A stretch of DNA of 64,000 nt from Burkholderiaceae bacterium (GTDB taxonomy: Bacteria; Pseudomonadota; Gammaproteobacteria; Burkholderiales; Burkholderiaceae_C): contig JAUYTN010000011.1 in assembly GCA_030695205.1 (NCBI GenBank), forward strand, positions 1 to 64,000, written 5' to 3'. The notes below the pieces were generated by a model. The model was given only the letters and a program-made list of their open reading frames with translations. It ran no database searches and was not told the DNA's origin. A program made the position numbers and the translations under genes. Below are positions 1-6,936 of the stretch, piece after piece. Position 1 is the stretch's first letter, and every line of letters begins with the position of its first letter.

Positions 1-139
1 TGTTCATCGGCTCGCGATTTACGCTCCACGCTTCCTTCCCACGCTCGGTCGCCCTTACGCAGTTGCGCTTCGCTTTGCTCACTGTGACCAGCTCGCAGCG
101 GGACTTGCACCCGCAGGTGTGCGCCCATGCTGGGCGCAC
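1..139 (-). mobile_element. 5' end of a group II intron (probable class IIC), cut by the window edge
   Basis: Read on the minus strand from 139 downwards, the sequence starts GTGCGCCC, folds into a perfect 9-bp hairpin (119-127 with 131-139, loop TGC), and continues with GGGTGCAAGTCCCGC and GGAAGGAAGCG blocks. These resemble the start of domain I in bacterial group II introns such as the Oceanobacillus class IIC intron, from memory. It begins three bases after the T-tract of a rho-independent terminator, which is the known target preference of class IIC introns. The reverse transcriptase, catalytic domains V-VI and the 3' end lie outside the window, so class and integrity are inferred. Confidence 0.78.
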
Positions 140-142
140 CAC

Positions 143-164
143 AAAAAAGCCACCCGAAGGTGGC
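143..164 (-). terminator. Rho-independent terminator of the DUF3579 gene
   Basis: On the minus strand a 6-bp stem GCCACC/GGTGGC closes on a TTCG tetraloop and is followed by six T residues (143-148). It lies 26 bases past the DUF3579 stop codon. The group II intron starts just beyond its T-tract. Confidence 0.9.
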
Positions 165-189
165 GACTGGCAAGGCCCTGGCGGGGGCC

Positions 190-528
190 TCAGGGCCGAG
201 GTTTGCCCGCCAGGCCTGCGGGTGGATCGGGCAGTGGGCAGGCTTCAACCACTTGCAGGTCGTTGTCGCGGGCGAAGTTGATGCAAAAGTCCCAGGCCAT
301 GGGTTCGGCGTCCCTCATGTCGCGGTGGATGATGACGCATTTGACATTCCCCACCGACGTGGGGATGCACCAAGGCGAGTAGCTCAAATGGCTGCCCGGC
401 GTGGCGCCACCGGGGCGAAACTGGCTCATTACCCCGGCCAGGCGTTCGGCCCAGTCGCTGGGGCGAAAGGTGCGACCAGAGGTGGTGACCCCTTGAATGA
501 ACAGTTGCCGGGACGTGTGAGAGACCAT
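190..528 (-). CDS. DUF3579 family protein
   Basis: A small soluble protein of 112 residues starting MVSHTSRQLF. It matches my recollection of DUF3579, a domain of unknown function found in Burkholderiales and often next to argD, as here. The ATG at 528 is preferred because residues upstream of it (an in-frame ATG exists at 597) look non-conserved. No catalytic motif, signal peptide or membrane segment is visible. The gene is divergent from argD and ends in a clear terminator. A possible promoter reads TTGGGC, 17 bp, TAGAAT on the minus strand around 603-636. The function is unknown, and the family call rests on sequence character plus synteny. Confidence 0.75.
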   Translation of the reverse strand: MVSHTSRQLFIQGVTTSGRTFRPSDWAERLAGVMSQFRPGGATPGSHLSYSPWCIPTSVGNVKCVIIHRDMRDAEPMAWDFCINFARDNDLQVVEACPLPDPPAGLAGKPRP

Positions 529-697
529 GGGTAATTGGCCCTGGTGAAGACAGAAGAAGGCTTGGAGCGCAAGGATCGCTTGTCTGCTGCAGCGCACAAG
601 TATTCTATCTTATATAAGACTTGAGCCCAACGACCCCACGCAGGCACGCCGCCGCCGCTTGGGCCAAGCCCTGACAACAGCCTCTAAAATTCCAGCT

Positions 698-726
698 CAA
701 CGGCTCAACCCAGCGTTGGGCCGTTG
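698..726 (+). promoter_or_regulatory. Stable stem-loop in the argD 5' region
   Basis: CAACGGC-T-CAAC (698-709) pairs with GTTG-G-GCCGTTG (715-726) around a CCAGC loop, giving a 12-bp stem with one T-G wobble. It sits 60 bases before the argD start and about 8 bases after a TAAAAT -10-like hexamer (685-690). It has no real T-tract, so it may be a leader structure or an operator rather than a terminator. No function can be assigned. Confidence 0.45.
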
Positions 727-786
727 TGTTTGGCGGACCCTGATTTCGTCCCCCTGCTTCTTACCCACAACGACTGGAGTCTTTCC

Positions 787-1998
787 ATGACCGCTGCTTC
801 CACAGCCATTGCCGCCTCGTCCCCCCATGTCATGAACACCTATGGGCGACTGCCCATCGCCTTGTCGCATGGCCGAGGCAGCCGAGTCTGGGACGTGAAC
901 GGCAAGGAGTACCTGGACGGCCTGGGCGGGATTGCTGTCAACACCCTGGGCCACGCCCATCCCGAGTTGGTGGCCGCGCTGCAAGACCAGGTGGGCAAGC
1001 TCATCCACTGCAGCAACTACTACCACGTCACCCTGCAGGAAACCCTGGCCGCCAGGCTGGTGGAGCTGTCGGGCATGACCAACGTGTTTTTCTGCTCCAC
1101 CGGCCTGGAGGCCAACGAAGCCGCCCTCAAGATGGCGCGCAAATTTGGTCACGACAAGGGCATTGACCGCCCCGAGGTGGTGGTGTTTGAAGGGGCCTTC
1201 CACGGTCGCAGCATCGCCACCCTCAGCGCCACGGCCAACCCCAAAATCCATGCTGGCTTTGGCCCGCTGGTCGAAGGCTTTGTGCGGGTTCCCCGCAACG
1301 ACATCGCTGCGCTCAAGCGGGCCACCGAAGGCAATGCCAACATCACGGCCGTGTTCCTGGAGGCCATCCAGGGCGAAGGCGGGGTGCACCCCATGACAGT
1401 GGACTTCATGCAGCAGCTGCGGGTGCTGTGCGACGAGCGCGACTGGCTGCTCATGATTGACGAGGTGCAGTGCGGCATCGGTCGCACCGGCAAATGGTTT
1501 GCCCACCAATGGGCAGGTATCGTGCCCGACGTGATGCCACTGGCCAAAGGCCTGGGCTCGGGCGTGCCAGTGGGCGCGGTGGTGGCCGGCCCCAAGGCCG
1601 CCAACATCCTGCAGCCGGGCAACCATGGCACCACCTTCGGCGGCAACCCGTTGGCCATGCGCGCCGGGGTAGAGACCCTGCGCATCATGCAGGAGCAAGG
1701 GGTCATGGCCAATGCCGCCAAAGTGGGCACCTACCTCAAAAACACGCTGTACGCCCGGCTCATGACCACCCCCGGCGTGAAGGACGTGCGCGGCATGGGC
1801 CTGATGCTGGGCATTGAACTGGACCGCCCCTGTGGTGTGCTGCTGCAGCGCTGCGCCGACGCGGGCCTGCTCATCAGCGTGACGGCAGACAGCGTGGTGC
1901 GCCTGGTGCCCCCGCTCATCTTCACCGAGGGCGATGCGGCCACACTGGTGGCCATTCTGGTGCCCCTCATTCAGCAATTCCTGGCCGAAGCACCCTGA
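787..1998 (+). CDS. argD: Acetylornithine/succinyldiaminopimelate aminotransferase
   Basis: A class III PLP-dependent aminotransferase of 403 residues. It converts N-acetylglutamate semialdehyde to N2-acetylornithine in arginine synthesis and may also serve lysine synthesis. The Schiff-base lysine is K254 in PLAKGLGSG, and the PLP-contacting MIDEVQCGIGRTG block lies about 30 residues before it. The ATG at 787 follows a GGAG ribosome site at 776-779; an upstream in-frame ATG at 724 would add 21 atypical residues. argF follows 31 bases later on the same strand, suggesting an arginine operon. Length is normal for the family. Confidence 0.95.
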   Translation: MTAASTAIAASSPHVMNTYGRLPIALSHGRGSRVWDVNGKEYLDGLGGIAVNTLGHAHPELVAALQDQVGKLIHCSNYYHVTLQETLAARLVELSGMTNVFFCSTGLEANEAALKMARKFGHDKGIDRPEVVVFEGAFHGRSIATLSATANPKIHAGFGPLVEGFVRVPRNDIAALKRATEGNANITAVFLEAIQGEGGVHPMTVDFMQQLRVLCDERDWLLMIDEVQCGIGRTGKWFAHQWAGIVPDVMPLAKGLGSGVPVGAVVAGPKAANILQPGNHGTTFGGNPLAMRAGVETLRIMQEQGVMANAAKVGTYLKNTLYARLMTTPGVKDVRGMGLMLGIELDRPCGVLLQRCADAGLLISVTADSVVRLVPPLIFTEGDAATLVAILVPLIQQFLAEAP

Positions 1999-2029
1999 CC
2001 CCCTGCCCTGCCACCACGAGACCCCAGCC

Positions 2030-2965
2030 ATGAAACACTATTTGCAGTTCAAGGACCTGAGCGCCGACGACTACGCCTACCTGCTGGCGCGGGCCGCCCT
2101 GATCAAGAAGAAGTTCAAGGCCTACGAAAAACACCACACCCTGGCCGACCGCACGCTGGCCATGATTTTCGAAAAGGCCAGCACCCGCACCCGGGTGAGC
2201 TTCGAAGCGGGCATGTACCAGCTGGGCGGCAGCGTGGTGCACCTGACCACCGGCGACAGCCAGCTGGGCCGGGCAGAACCCATTGAGGACAGCGCCCGCG
2301 TCATCAGCCGCATGACGGACCTGGTGATGATCCGCACGTTCGAGCAAACCAAGATCGAGGCCTTTGCATCGTGCTCCCGTGTCCCGGTCATCAACGGGCT
2401 GACCAACGAGTTCCACCCCTGCCAGATTCTGGCCGACCTGTTCACCCTGGTAGAGCACCGCCCCGCCGCCAGCGGCCAGCCGCTGGACGCCATCCAAGGC
2501 AAGGTGGTCGCCTGGGTGGGCGACGGTAACAACATGGCCAACACCTGGCTGCAAGCGGCGGAGCTGCTGGGCTTTACGGTGCACATCAGCACACCCAGGG
2601 GATACGAAGTTCAGGCCTCTACCGCTTGTGTTTCGGACACTTCATGCTACAAAGTATTCAGCAACCCACTGGATGCGTGCCGAGGAGCAGACCTGGTCAC
2701 CACCGACGTGTGGACCAGCATGGGCTATGAGGCTGAGAACGAAGCCCGCCGCGCCGCCTTTGCCAACTGGCGTGTCAACACCGACATGATGGCCGTGGCC
2801 CAGCCCGATGCCCTCTTCATGCACTGCCTGCCCGCCCACCGGGGCGAGGAGGTGACGGCCGAGGTCATTGACGGCCCACAAAGCGTGGTGTGGGACGAGG
2901 CCGAAAACCGCATGCATGTGCAAAAAGCACTCATGGAGTACCTGCTGCTGGGCCAGCAGGCCTGA
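2030..2965 (+). CDS. argF: Ornithine carbamoyltransferase
   Basis: Makes citrulline from ornithine and carbamoyl phosphate. It has 311 residues. The carbamoyl-phosphate motif STRTR is at 51-55, HPCQ at 129-132 and the ornithine-loop HCLPAHRGEEV from 265. The ATG at 2030 gives the usual N-terminus; the longer reading frame starts inside argD. Odd feature: residues about 194-209 are encoded by an AT-richer stretch (2608-2655) with different codon choice, and it resembles the dispersed repeat family of this window. The reading frame stays open and downstream motifs are intact, so the enzyme is probably functional. Its stop overlaps the next gene as TGATG. Confidence 0.95.
   Translation: MKHYLQFKDLSADDYAYLLARAALIKKKFKAYEKHHTLADRTLAMIFEKASTRTRVSFEAGMYQLGGSVVHLTTGDSQLGRAEPIEDSARVISRMTDLVMIRTFEQTKIEAFASCSRVPVINGLTNEFHPCQILADLFTLVEHRPAASGQPLDAIQGKVVAWVGDGNNMANTWLQAAELLGFTVHISTPRGYEVQASTACVSDTSCYKVFSNPLDACRGADLVTTDVWTSMGYEAENEARRAAFANWRVNTDMMAVAQPDALFMHCLPAHRGEEVTAEVIDGPQSVVWDEAENRMHVQKALMEYLLLGQQA
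2611..2655 (-). repeat. Apparent in-frame copy of the dispersed AT-rich repeat inside argF
   Basis: The minus strand contains TAGCA followed later by CAAGCGGTAGAGGCC. The intergenic copy at 47794 has TAGCA and CAAGCGCTAAAGGCT with about the same spacing. Codons here (gtt, tct, gct, tgt, act, tca) contrast with the G/C-ending codons around them. Similarity was judged by eye. Confidence 0.5.
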
Positions 2966-3924
2966 TGCAGCCACTGCTGGACGCCATTGCCCGGGTCGGT
3001 GTCGCCGATGCCTATGCCGACGCCCAGCGGGTGTTCCACGGGCGGGGAGGCCTGCACCCCGGCTGCGAACACCTGGCGCTGGACATCTACCCACCCGTCT
3101 GGCTTCTGACCAGCTTTCAACCCCTGGCCGACGAGGACCTGACCAGTGTGGAGCAGGCGCTGCACCAGCGCTGGGCCGAGCTGGCGCCTGACCAGCCCCT
3201 GAACTGGGTGTACCAGTGCCGCCATGGCGGGCAAACCGAGACCCGCCTGATGGCGGGCGCCGTGCCCGAACCCCATGTGGTGACCGAGGACGGTGCGCGC
3301 TACGCCGTGCACCTGCTGCGCGGGCAAAACCACGGCCTGTTTCTGGACATGGCCGAGGGCAGGCGCTGGGTGCGCGAACACGCGCGCACTTGGCCAGGCA
3401 TCAAGGTGCTCAACCTGTTTGCCTACACCTGCGCGTTTTCGGTGGCGGCGCTGCAAGGCGGTGCACGCCGCGTGGTCAACCTGGACATGAGCCAGGGCGC
3501 CATCGGGCTGGGCCAGCACAACCACGCGCTCAATGGCCTCTCGGCCGGAGCGGGCTTCATGGCGCACGACCTGTTCAAGTCCTGGGGCAAGGTGGCCCGC
3601 ATGGGCCCCTACGACCTCATCGTGGCTGACCCGCCCAGCTTTCAGAAGGGCAGCTTCGTGGCGGCCAAAGACTATGCCCGCCTGATTCGCCGCCTGCCCG
3701 ACCTGCTCAACCCCGACGGCCAAGTGCTGTTGTGCCTGAATGCGCCTGAGCTGGGCGAGGCCTGGCTGCGCGACCAGGTGGCCGAACACGCCCCCAGCCT
3801 GGTGGTGACGCAACGGCTGCCCAACCCGGCGGCTTTTGCCGATGTGTCGCCCGACCGGGCCCTGAAGGTGCTCGTGCTCAGCGCGCCCGAAGGCCCTGTG
3901 GCGACTTCAGCAGCGGCAGGCTGA
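2965..3924 (+). CDS. Class I SAM-dependent methyltransferase (RlmI/RlmK-like C-terminal domain)
   Basis: 319 residues with a Rossmann methyltransferase fold. The motif I block VLNLFAYTCAFSVAAL is in mid-protein, and the motif IV DPPSF starts at residue 222. This DPPSF family includes E. coli RlmI and the RlmK half of RlmKL, which methylate 23S rRNA, so RNA methylation is a reasonable guess but the substrate is not shown. The N-terminal PUA domain of RlmI is absent. The start is set by the one-base TGATG overlap with argF, implying translational coupling. The last 47 bases overlap the end of the opposing sensor kinase gene. Confidence 0.8.
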   Translation: MQPLLDAIARVGVADAYADAQRVFHGRGGLHPGCEHLALDIYPPVWLLTSFQPLADEDLTSVEQALHQRWAELAPDQPLNWVYQCRHGGQTETRLMAGAVPEPHVVTEDGARYAVHLLRGQNHGLFLDMAEGRRWVREHARTWPGIKVLNLFAYTCAFSVAALQGGARRVVNLDMSQGAIGLGQHNHALNGLSAGAGFMAHDLFKSWGKVARMGPYDLIVADPPSFQKGSFVAAKDYARLIRRLPDLLNPDGQVLLCLNAPELGEAWLRDQVAEHAPSLVVTQRLPNPAAFADVSPDRALKVLVLSAPEGPVATSAAAG

Positions 3925-5356
3925 CCACCACCCGCAACCCTGGCTGCGCGTTGCTCAGGCTCAGCGTGCCACCGTGGGCCTGCGCCACCAGGCGGCACAG
4001 GTACAGGCCCAGGCCCACGCCGCCCGCACTGCGGGTGCGGGCGCTGTCGGGGCGGTGAAACGCCTGGGAGAGTTTGGACAACTGGTCGTCGGGCACGCCA
4101 GGGCCGTGGTCGCGCACCACCACCTCTATGGCAGGAGCAGCCAACCCTTGTGCAGTCCACGCCACCGCTACCTCGGGTGGCCTGGCAGCCCCGGCAGCGT
4201 GGCGCAAGCTGTTGTAGAGCAGGTTGCGCAACAACAGCCGCACCCGCGTGGGGTCGACCCAGACCAGCGGGCCATCGGGGGGCACATTCACCACCACCTC
4301 CGGGGCACCTCCCGCGCCAGCGGTGTGCAACCCAGCCACCACTTCGCGCACCAGCGCGGCCAGGTCGGTGGGCTCGCGCTGCAGCGCGGCATGGCCACCC
4401 GCCAGGCGCTCGCTTTCCAGCAAGTCATTGATGAGCTGGCCCATGTCCTGAAGGTCGCGCAACAGGGCATCGCGCTGGGGCTGGATGTCGTCCCTCTCGG
4501 GCAAGAGCTCGGTGTGCAAGCGGGCACGGGTCAGGGGGCTGCGCAGCTCGTGGCTGATGGCCAGCAGCAGGCCGCGCTTGGCCTCCAGCATCTGGTGGAT
4601 GTCCTGGCCCATGGTGTTGATGGTTTGCGCCAACTGGCCCAGCTCGTCGGGCCGCTGCGCATGTCGCACCGCAATGGGCCGGGTGAAGTCTCCGGCACCA
4701 AAGCGTTGCGCGCCAGCACCAATGTCGTCCAGCGGGCGCAGGAGTCGGCGGGTGTACAAAAAGGCCAGCAGCGTCAGCAGCAAAAGCACGGCCAGGGTGT
4801 AGCCCACCAGGCGTGGTCGGCGCTCGAAGGCGTCTGGATTCAGCCCGAAGGTCAGCACATGGCCGTCTGCGGTGCGTCGCTGCAAGAGGTCTTGCCAATC
4901 GGTGCCGCGCTCGGGCAGGCGAGGTTCGACGCCGGGTTCGCGGTCGGCGCGGTAGGCCAGCCAATCTGGCCGGTGCAGCTCGGGGTGCGATTGCCACTGC
5001 ACCTGCGGCCCTTCGATGCGCACCGTCACGGGCAGGCGCTGGGCGATGGCCTGCGCCCTGTCTGTGCTGGGCGGGCCTTGCCCCACCACCTCGGCGGCCA
5101 AGTGGTCCACATAGTCCATGAGCAGAGGGCGGGCGGCTTCACGCCACCCCACCGTGAACGCCTGGCGGGCGCCCAGCAAAAACGCCACCGCCACCGCCAC
5201 CGCCAGGAGCAGGAACACCAGCACCAACTTGACCTTGATGGAGTGCCCGAGCCACTGGCGGGCGCGCACATGCCATGGCTCCCGGGCCGCACCGGGGACA
5301 CCAGGCACAGGCTGGGGTGCGTCAGGCGCTGTCAAAGGTGATGGAGAGGGTGTCAC
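3878..5356 (-). CDS. Membrane sensor histidine kinase, Cpx-like
   Basis: 492 residues. There is one membrane segment near 42-62, a periplasmic domain of about 115 residues, a second segment near 185-203, a HAMP linker, a HisKA domain with phospho-acceptor H269 in ISHELRSPLTR, and a HATPase domain ending in DHGPGVPD and GVGLGLYL boxes. It starts at GTG 5356, overlapping the response regulator stop (GTGA), so the two are co-translated. With the upstream regulator and a CpxP/Spy-like protein this resembles an envelope-stress CpxPRA set, but ligand and targets are unknown. Its 3' end overlaps the opposing methyltransferase gene by 47 bases. Confidence 0.88.
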   Translation of the reverse strand: MTPSPSPLTAPDAPQPVPGVPGAAREPWHVRARQWLGHSIKVKLVLVFLLLAVAVAVAFLLGARQAFTVGWREAARPLLMDYVDHLAAEVVGQGPPSTDRAQAIAQRLPVTVRIEGPQVQWQSHPELHRPDWLAYRADREPGVEPRLPERGTDWQDLLQRRTADGHVLTFGLNPDAFERRPRLVGYTLAVLLLLTLLAFLYTRRLLRPLDDIGAGAQRFGAGDFTRPIAVRHAQRPDELGQLAQTINTMGQDIHQMLEAKRGLLLAISHELRSPLTRARLHTELLPERDDIQPQRDALLRDLQDMGQLINDLLESERLAGGHAALQREPTDLAALVREVVAGLHTAGAGGAPEVVVNVPPDGPLVWVDPTRVRLLLRNLLYNSLRHAAGAARPPEVAVAWTAQGLAAPAIEVVVRDHGPGVPDDQLSKLSQAFHRPDSARTRSAGGVGLGLYLCRLVAQAHGGTLSLSNAQPGLRVVVSLPLLKSPQGLRAR

Positions 5357-6072
5357 AGCGGCAAGGGACGCAGCGCCAGGGAGTAGCCCGCATGGCGCAG
5401 GGTTTTGATGGCATCCAGAGGCTCCAGCTTTTTGCGCAGGCGGCTGACCACGATGTCCACCGCGCGGGTGTACAGCTCCGCCTCATGACCGCGCAACTGG
5501 TTGAGGATGTCGTCGCGGCTGAACACCTTGCCCGGCTCGCGTGCCAGCAGGTGCAGCAACTCGAACTCGGTACCCGTCAGCTCCACCTCGGCGCCCAGTC
5601 GCTGCACGCTGCGCCGGACAGGGTCCAGCGACAACCCCTGAAAGTGCAGCACCGGGGCGCCCGCTGCACGGGTCGAGCCCGCGACAGTTGGCGGCACGAC
5701 CACCCGGCGGCGCATGACCGTTTGCAGCCGCGCCACCAGCTCGCGGGGTTCAAAAGGTTTGGGCAGGTAGTCGTCTGCCCCCAGCTCCAGGCCCACCACG
5801 CGGTCCATCACCTCGCCACGGGCGGTGAGCATGACGATGGGGACGTCGCTCTCGGCGCGGATGGTGCGACACAGTGCAAAACCGTCCATCTCCGGCAGCA
5901 TCACGTCCAAAATGGCCGCATCAAACGGGCCGTCCGGCCCTGGGTGGCGCAGCCAGTGCAGGCCCTGACTGGGGGTCTGGGCATGGATCAGCGACAGCTC
6001 GAAGCGGCTGAAGTACGCGGCCAGTGGGGCCCCCAGCTGGGCGTCGTCGTCAATGAGCAGGATACGGGCCAT
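5353..6072 (-). CDS. OmpR-family response regulator, CpxR-like
   Basis: 239 residues with an N-terminal receiver domain and a C-terminal winged-helix DNA-binding domain. The acidic pocket is DDD at 8-10, the phospho-acceptor is D56 in DVMLPEMDG, and the conserved lysine is K105 in YLPKPFEP. The winged helix carries ELTGTEFELLHLL and the usual VDIVVSRLRKKL recognition region. It is co-directional with the kinase gene that follows and lies 45 bases after the CpxP/Spy-like gene, so the three probably form one operon. The kinase partner is inferred from adjacency. Confidence 0.9.
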   Translation of the reverse strand: MARILLIDDDAQLGAPLAAYFSRFELSLIHAQTPSQGLHWLRHPGPDGPFDAAILDVMLPEMDGFALCRTIRAESDVPIVMLTARGEVMDRVVGLELGADDYLPKPFEPRELVARLQTVMRRRVVVPPTVAGSTRAAGAPVLHFQGLSLDPVRRSVQRLGAEVELTGTEFELLHLLAREPGKVFSRDDILNQLRGHEAELYTRAVDIVVSRLRKKLEPLDAIKTLRHAGYSLALRPLPL

Positions 6073-6117
6073 GCGGCATTGTCCCCCGGCGCTGCGCCCG
6101 CCAGCCCTGAACGGCGC

Positions 6118-6582
6118 TCAACCCCGGCTCCACCAGCCCTTGCGCTGGGCCATGCGTTCGCGCACCTGCAGCTGCTGCTCAGGGTTCAGGCTGTCGTAAA
6201 AATCGGCCATGGCGGCAATCACTTTGGGGCCTTGGCCTTGCACTGCTTGGGTTTTGGCGTTCAGCAGCGACAGGGCGGTGTCGCGGTCGAACTTGTCACC
6301 CTTCACCAGCGCCTGCATTTGGGCACGGGGGTCGGTGCTATCGCCCTTCAGGGCTTTGCGCTGGGCCAGCACCTCGTCGGCCAGCACGCCCAGCTTTTGC
6401 TTTTGGGCATCGTTGAGCGTCAATTTGTCACTGATTTTTTCAATGACCTTGCCGCGCATTTCGGTCACGCGCTCGTCGCTCCAGCCTCCGGCGTGGTGGT
6501 CGCGTGCGCAACCGGCGAGGCCAGCCACCAGCGCGACAGCGCCCAGGGTGGTGATGAGGGTTCGTTGGATCCAGGTTTTCAT
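6118..6582 (-). CDS. CpxP/Spy-family periplasmic protein with a lipobox
   Basis: 154 residues. The N-terminus is a signal sequence ending in LAGC (C25), so the product is predicted to be a lipoprotein. The mature part is rich in charged helices, with LTLNDAQKQKL and LNPEQQLQVRERM stretches resembling the LTXXQ repeats of the Spy/CpxP chaperone family. It is the first gene before the OmpR-type regulator and kinase, matching the feedback role of CpxP in the Cpx response. Classical CpxP and Spy are soluble, so lipid anchoring is a noteworthy difference. The start at 6582 is chosen for the signal peptide; the longer frame has an unlikely N-terminus. Confidence 0.75.
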   Translation of the reverse strand: MKTWIQRTLITTLGAVALVAGLAGCARDHHAGGWSDERVTEMRGKVIEKISDKLTLNDAQKQKLGVLADEVLAQRKALKGDSTDPRAQMQALVKGDKFDRDTALSLLNAKTQAVQGQGPKVIAAMADFYDSLNPEQQLQVRERMAQRKGWWSRG

Positions 6583-6702
6583 GACAGAAGGCCTTTTTGG
6601 CGGGGGTTGAACATGACCTGCATGGTGCCGCGCCCGGCGGCCTGGATCATCTCTGGCCGGTTTCGGTTGATGTCGTTTTGTTTCAGCCCAGCGTGCCAAC
6701 GG

Positions 6703-6936
6703 TCAGGACGGGTCAGGTGGTCGCCCCGAACGCCCCACTGGCGGGTGCCAGTGAATGGGCTGTGGGCGCACACAGCCCCCACGCCCACACGCGCTGCCCG
6801 AGCAGTCACCACACGCCGCACCACCCTGTCGCACCCGCCGCACGTTGCGCACGTTGCGCACGCCCACCCACACGGTATAGACCAGCGCCACCAGCACGCA
6901 CAGCACAACCACCCAGGTCTGCATGTCGGCGGTCAT
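6703..6936 (-). CDS. Small single-span Cys-rich protein linked to FeoB
   Basis: 77 residues, starting MTADMQTWVV. One membrane helix lies at about residues 6-25, followed by a basic stretch (RNVRNVRRVRQ) and a Cys-rich segment with CGDC, then C and C in a Gly-rich tail. Its ATG overlaps the feoB stop as ATGA, so it is translationally coupled to feoB. The layout matches small FeoB-associated Cys-rich membrane proteins found after feoB in many bacteria. A role in Feo assembly or redox sensing is only inference. The last 25 or so residues look poorly structured. Confidence 0.65.
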   Translation of the reverse strand: MTADMQTWVVVLCVLVALVYTVWVGVRNVRNVRRVRQGGAACGDCSGSACGRGGCVRPQPIHWHPPVGRSGRPPDPS

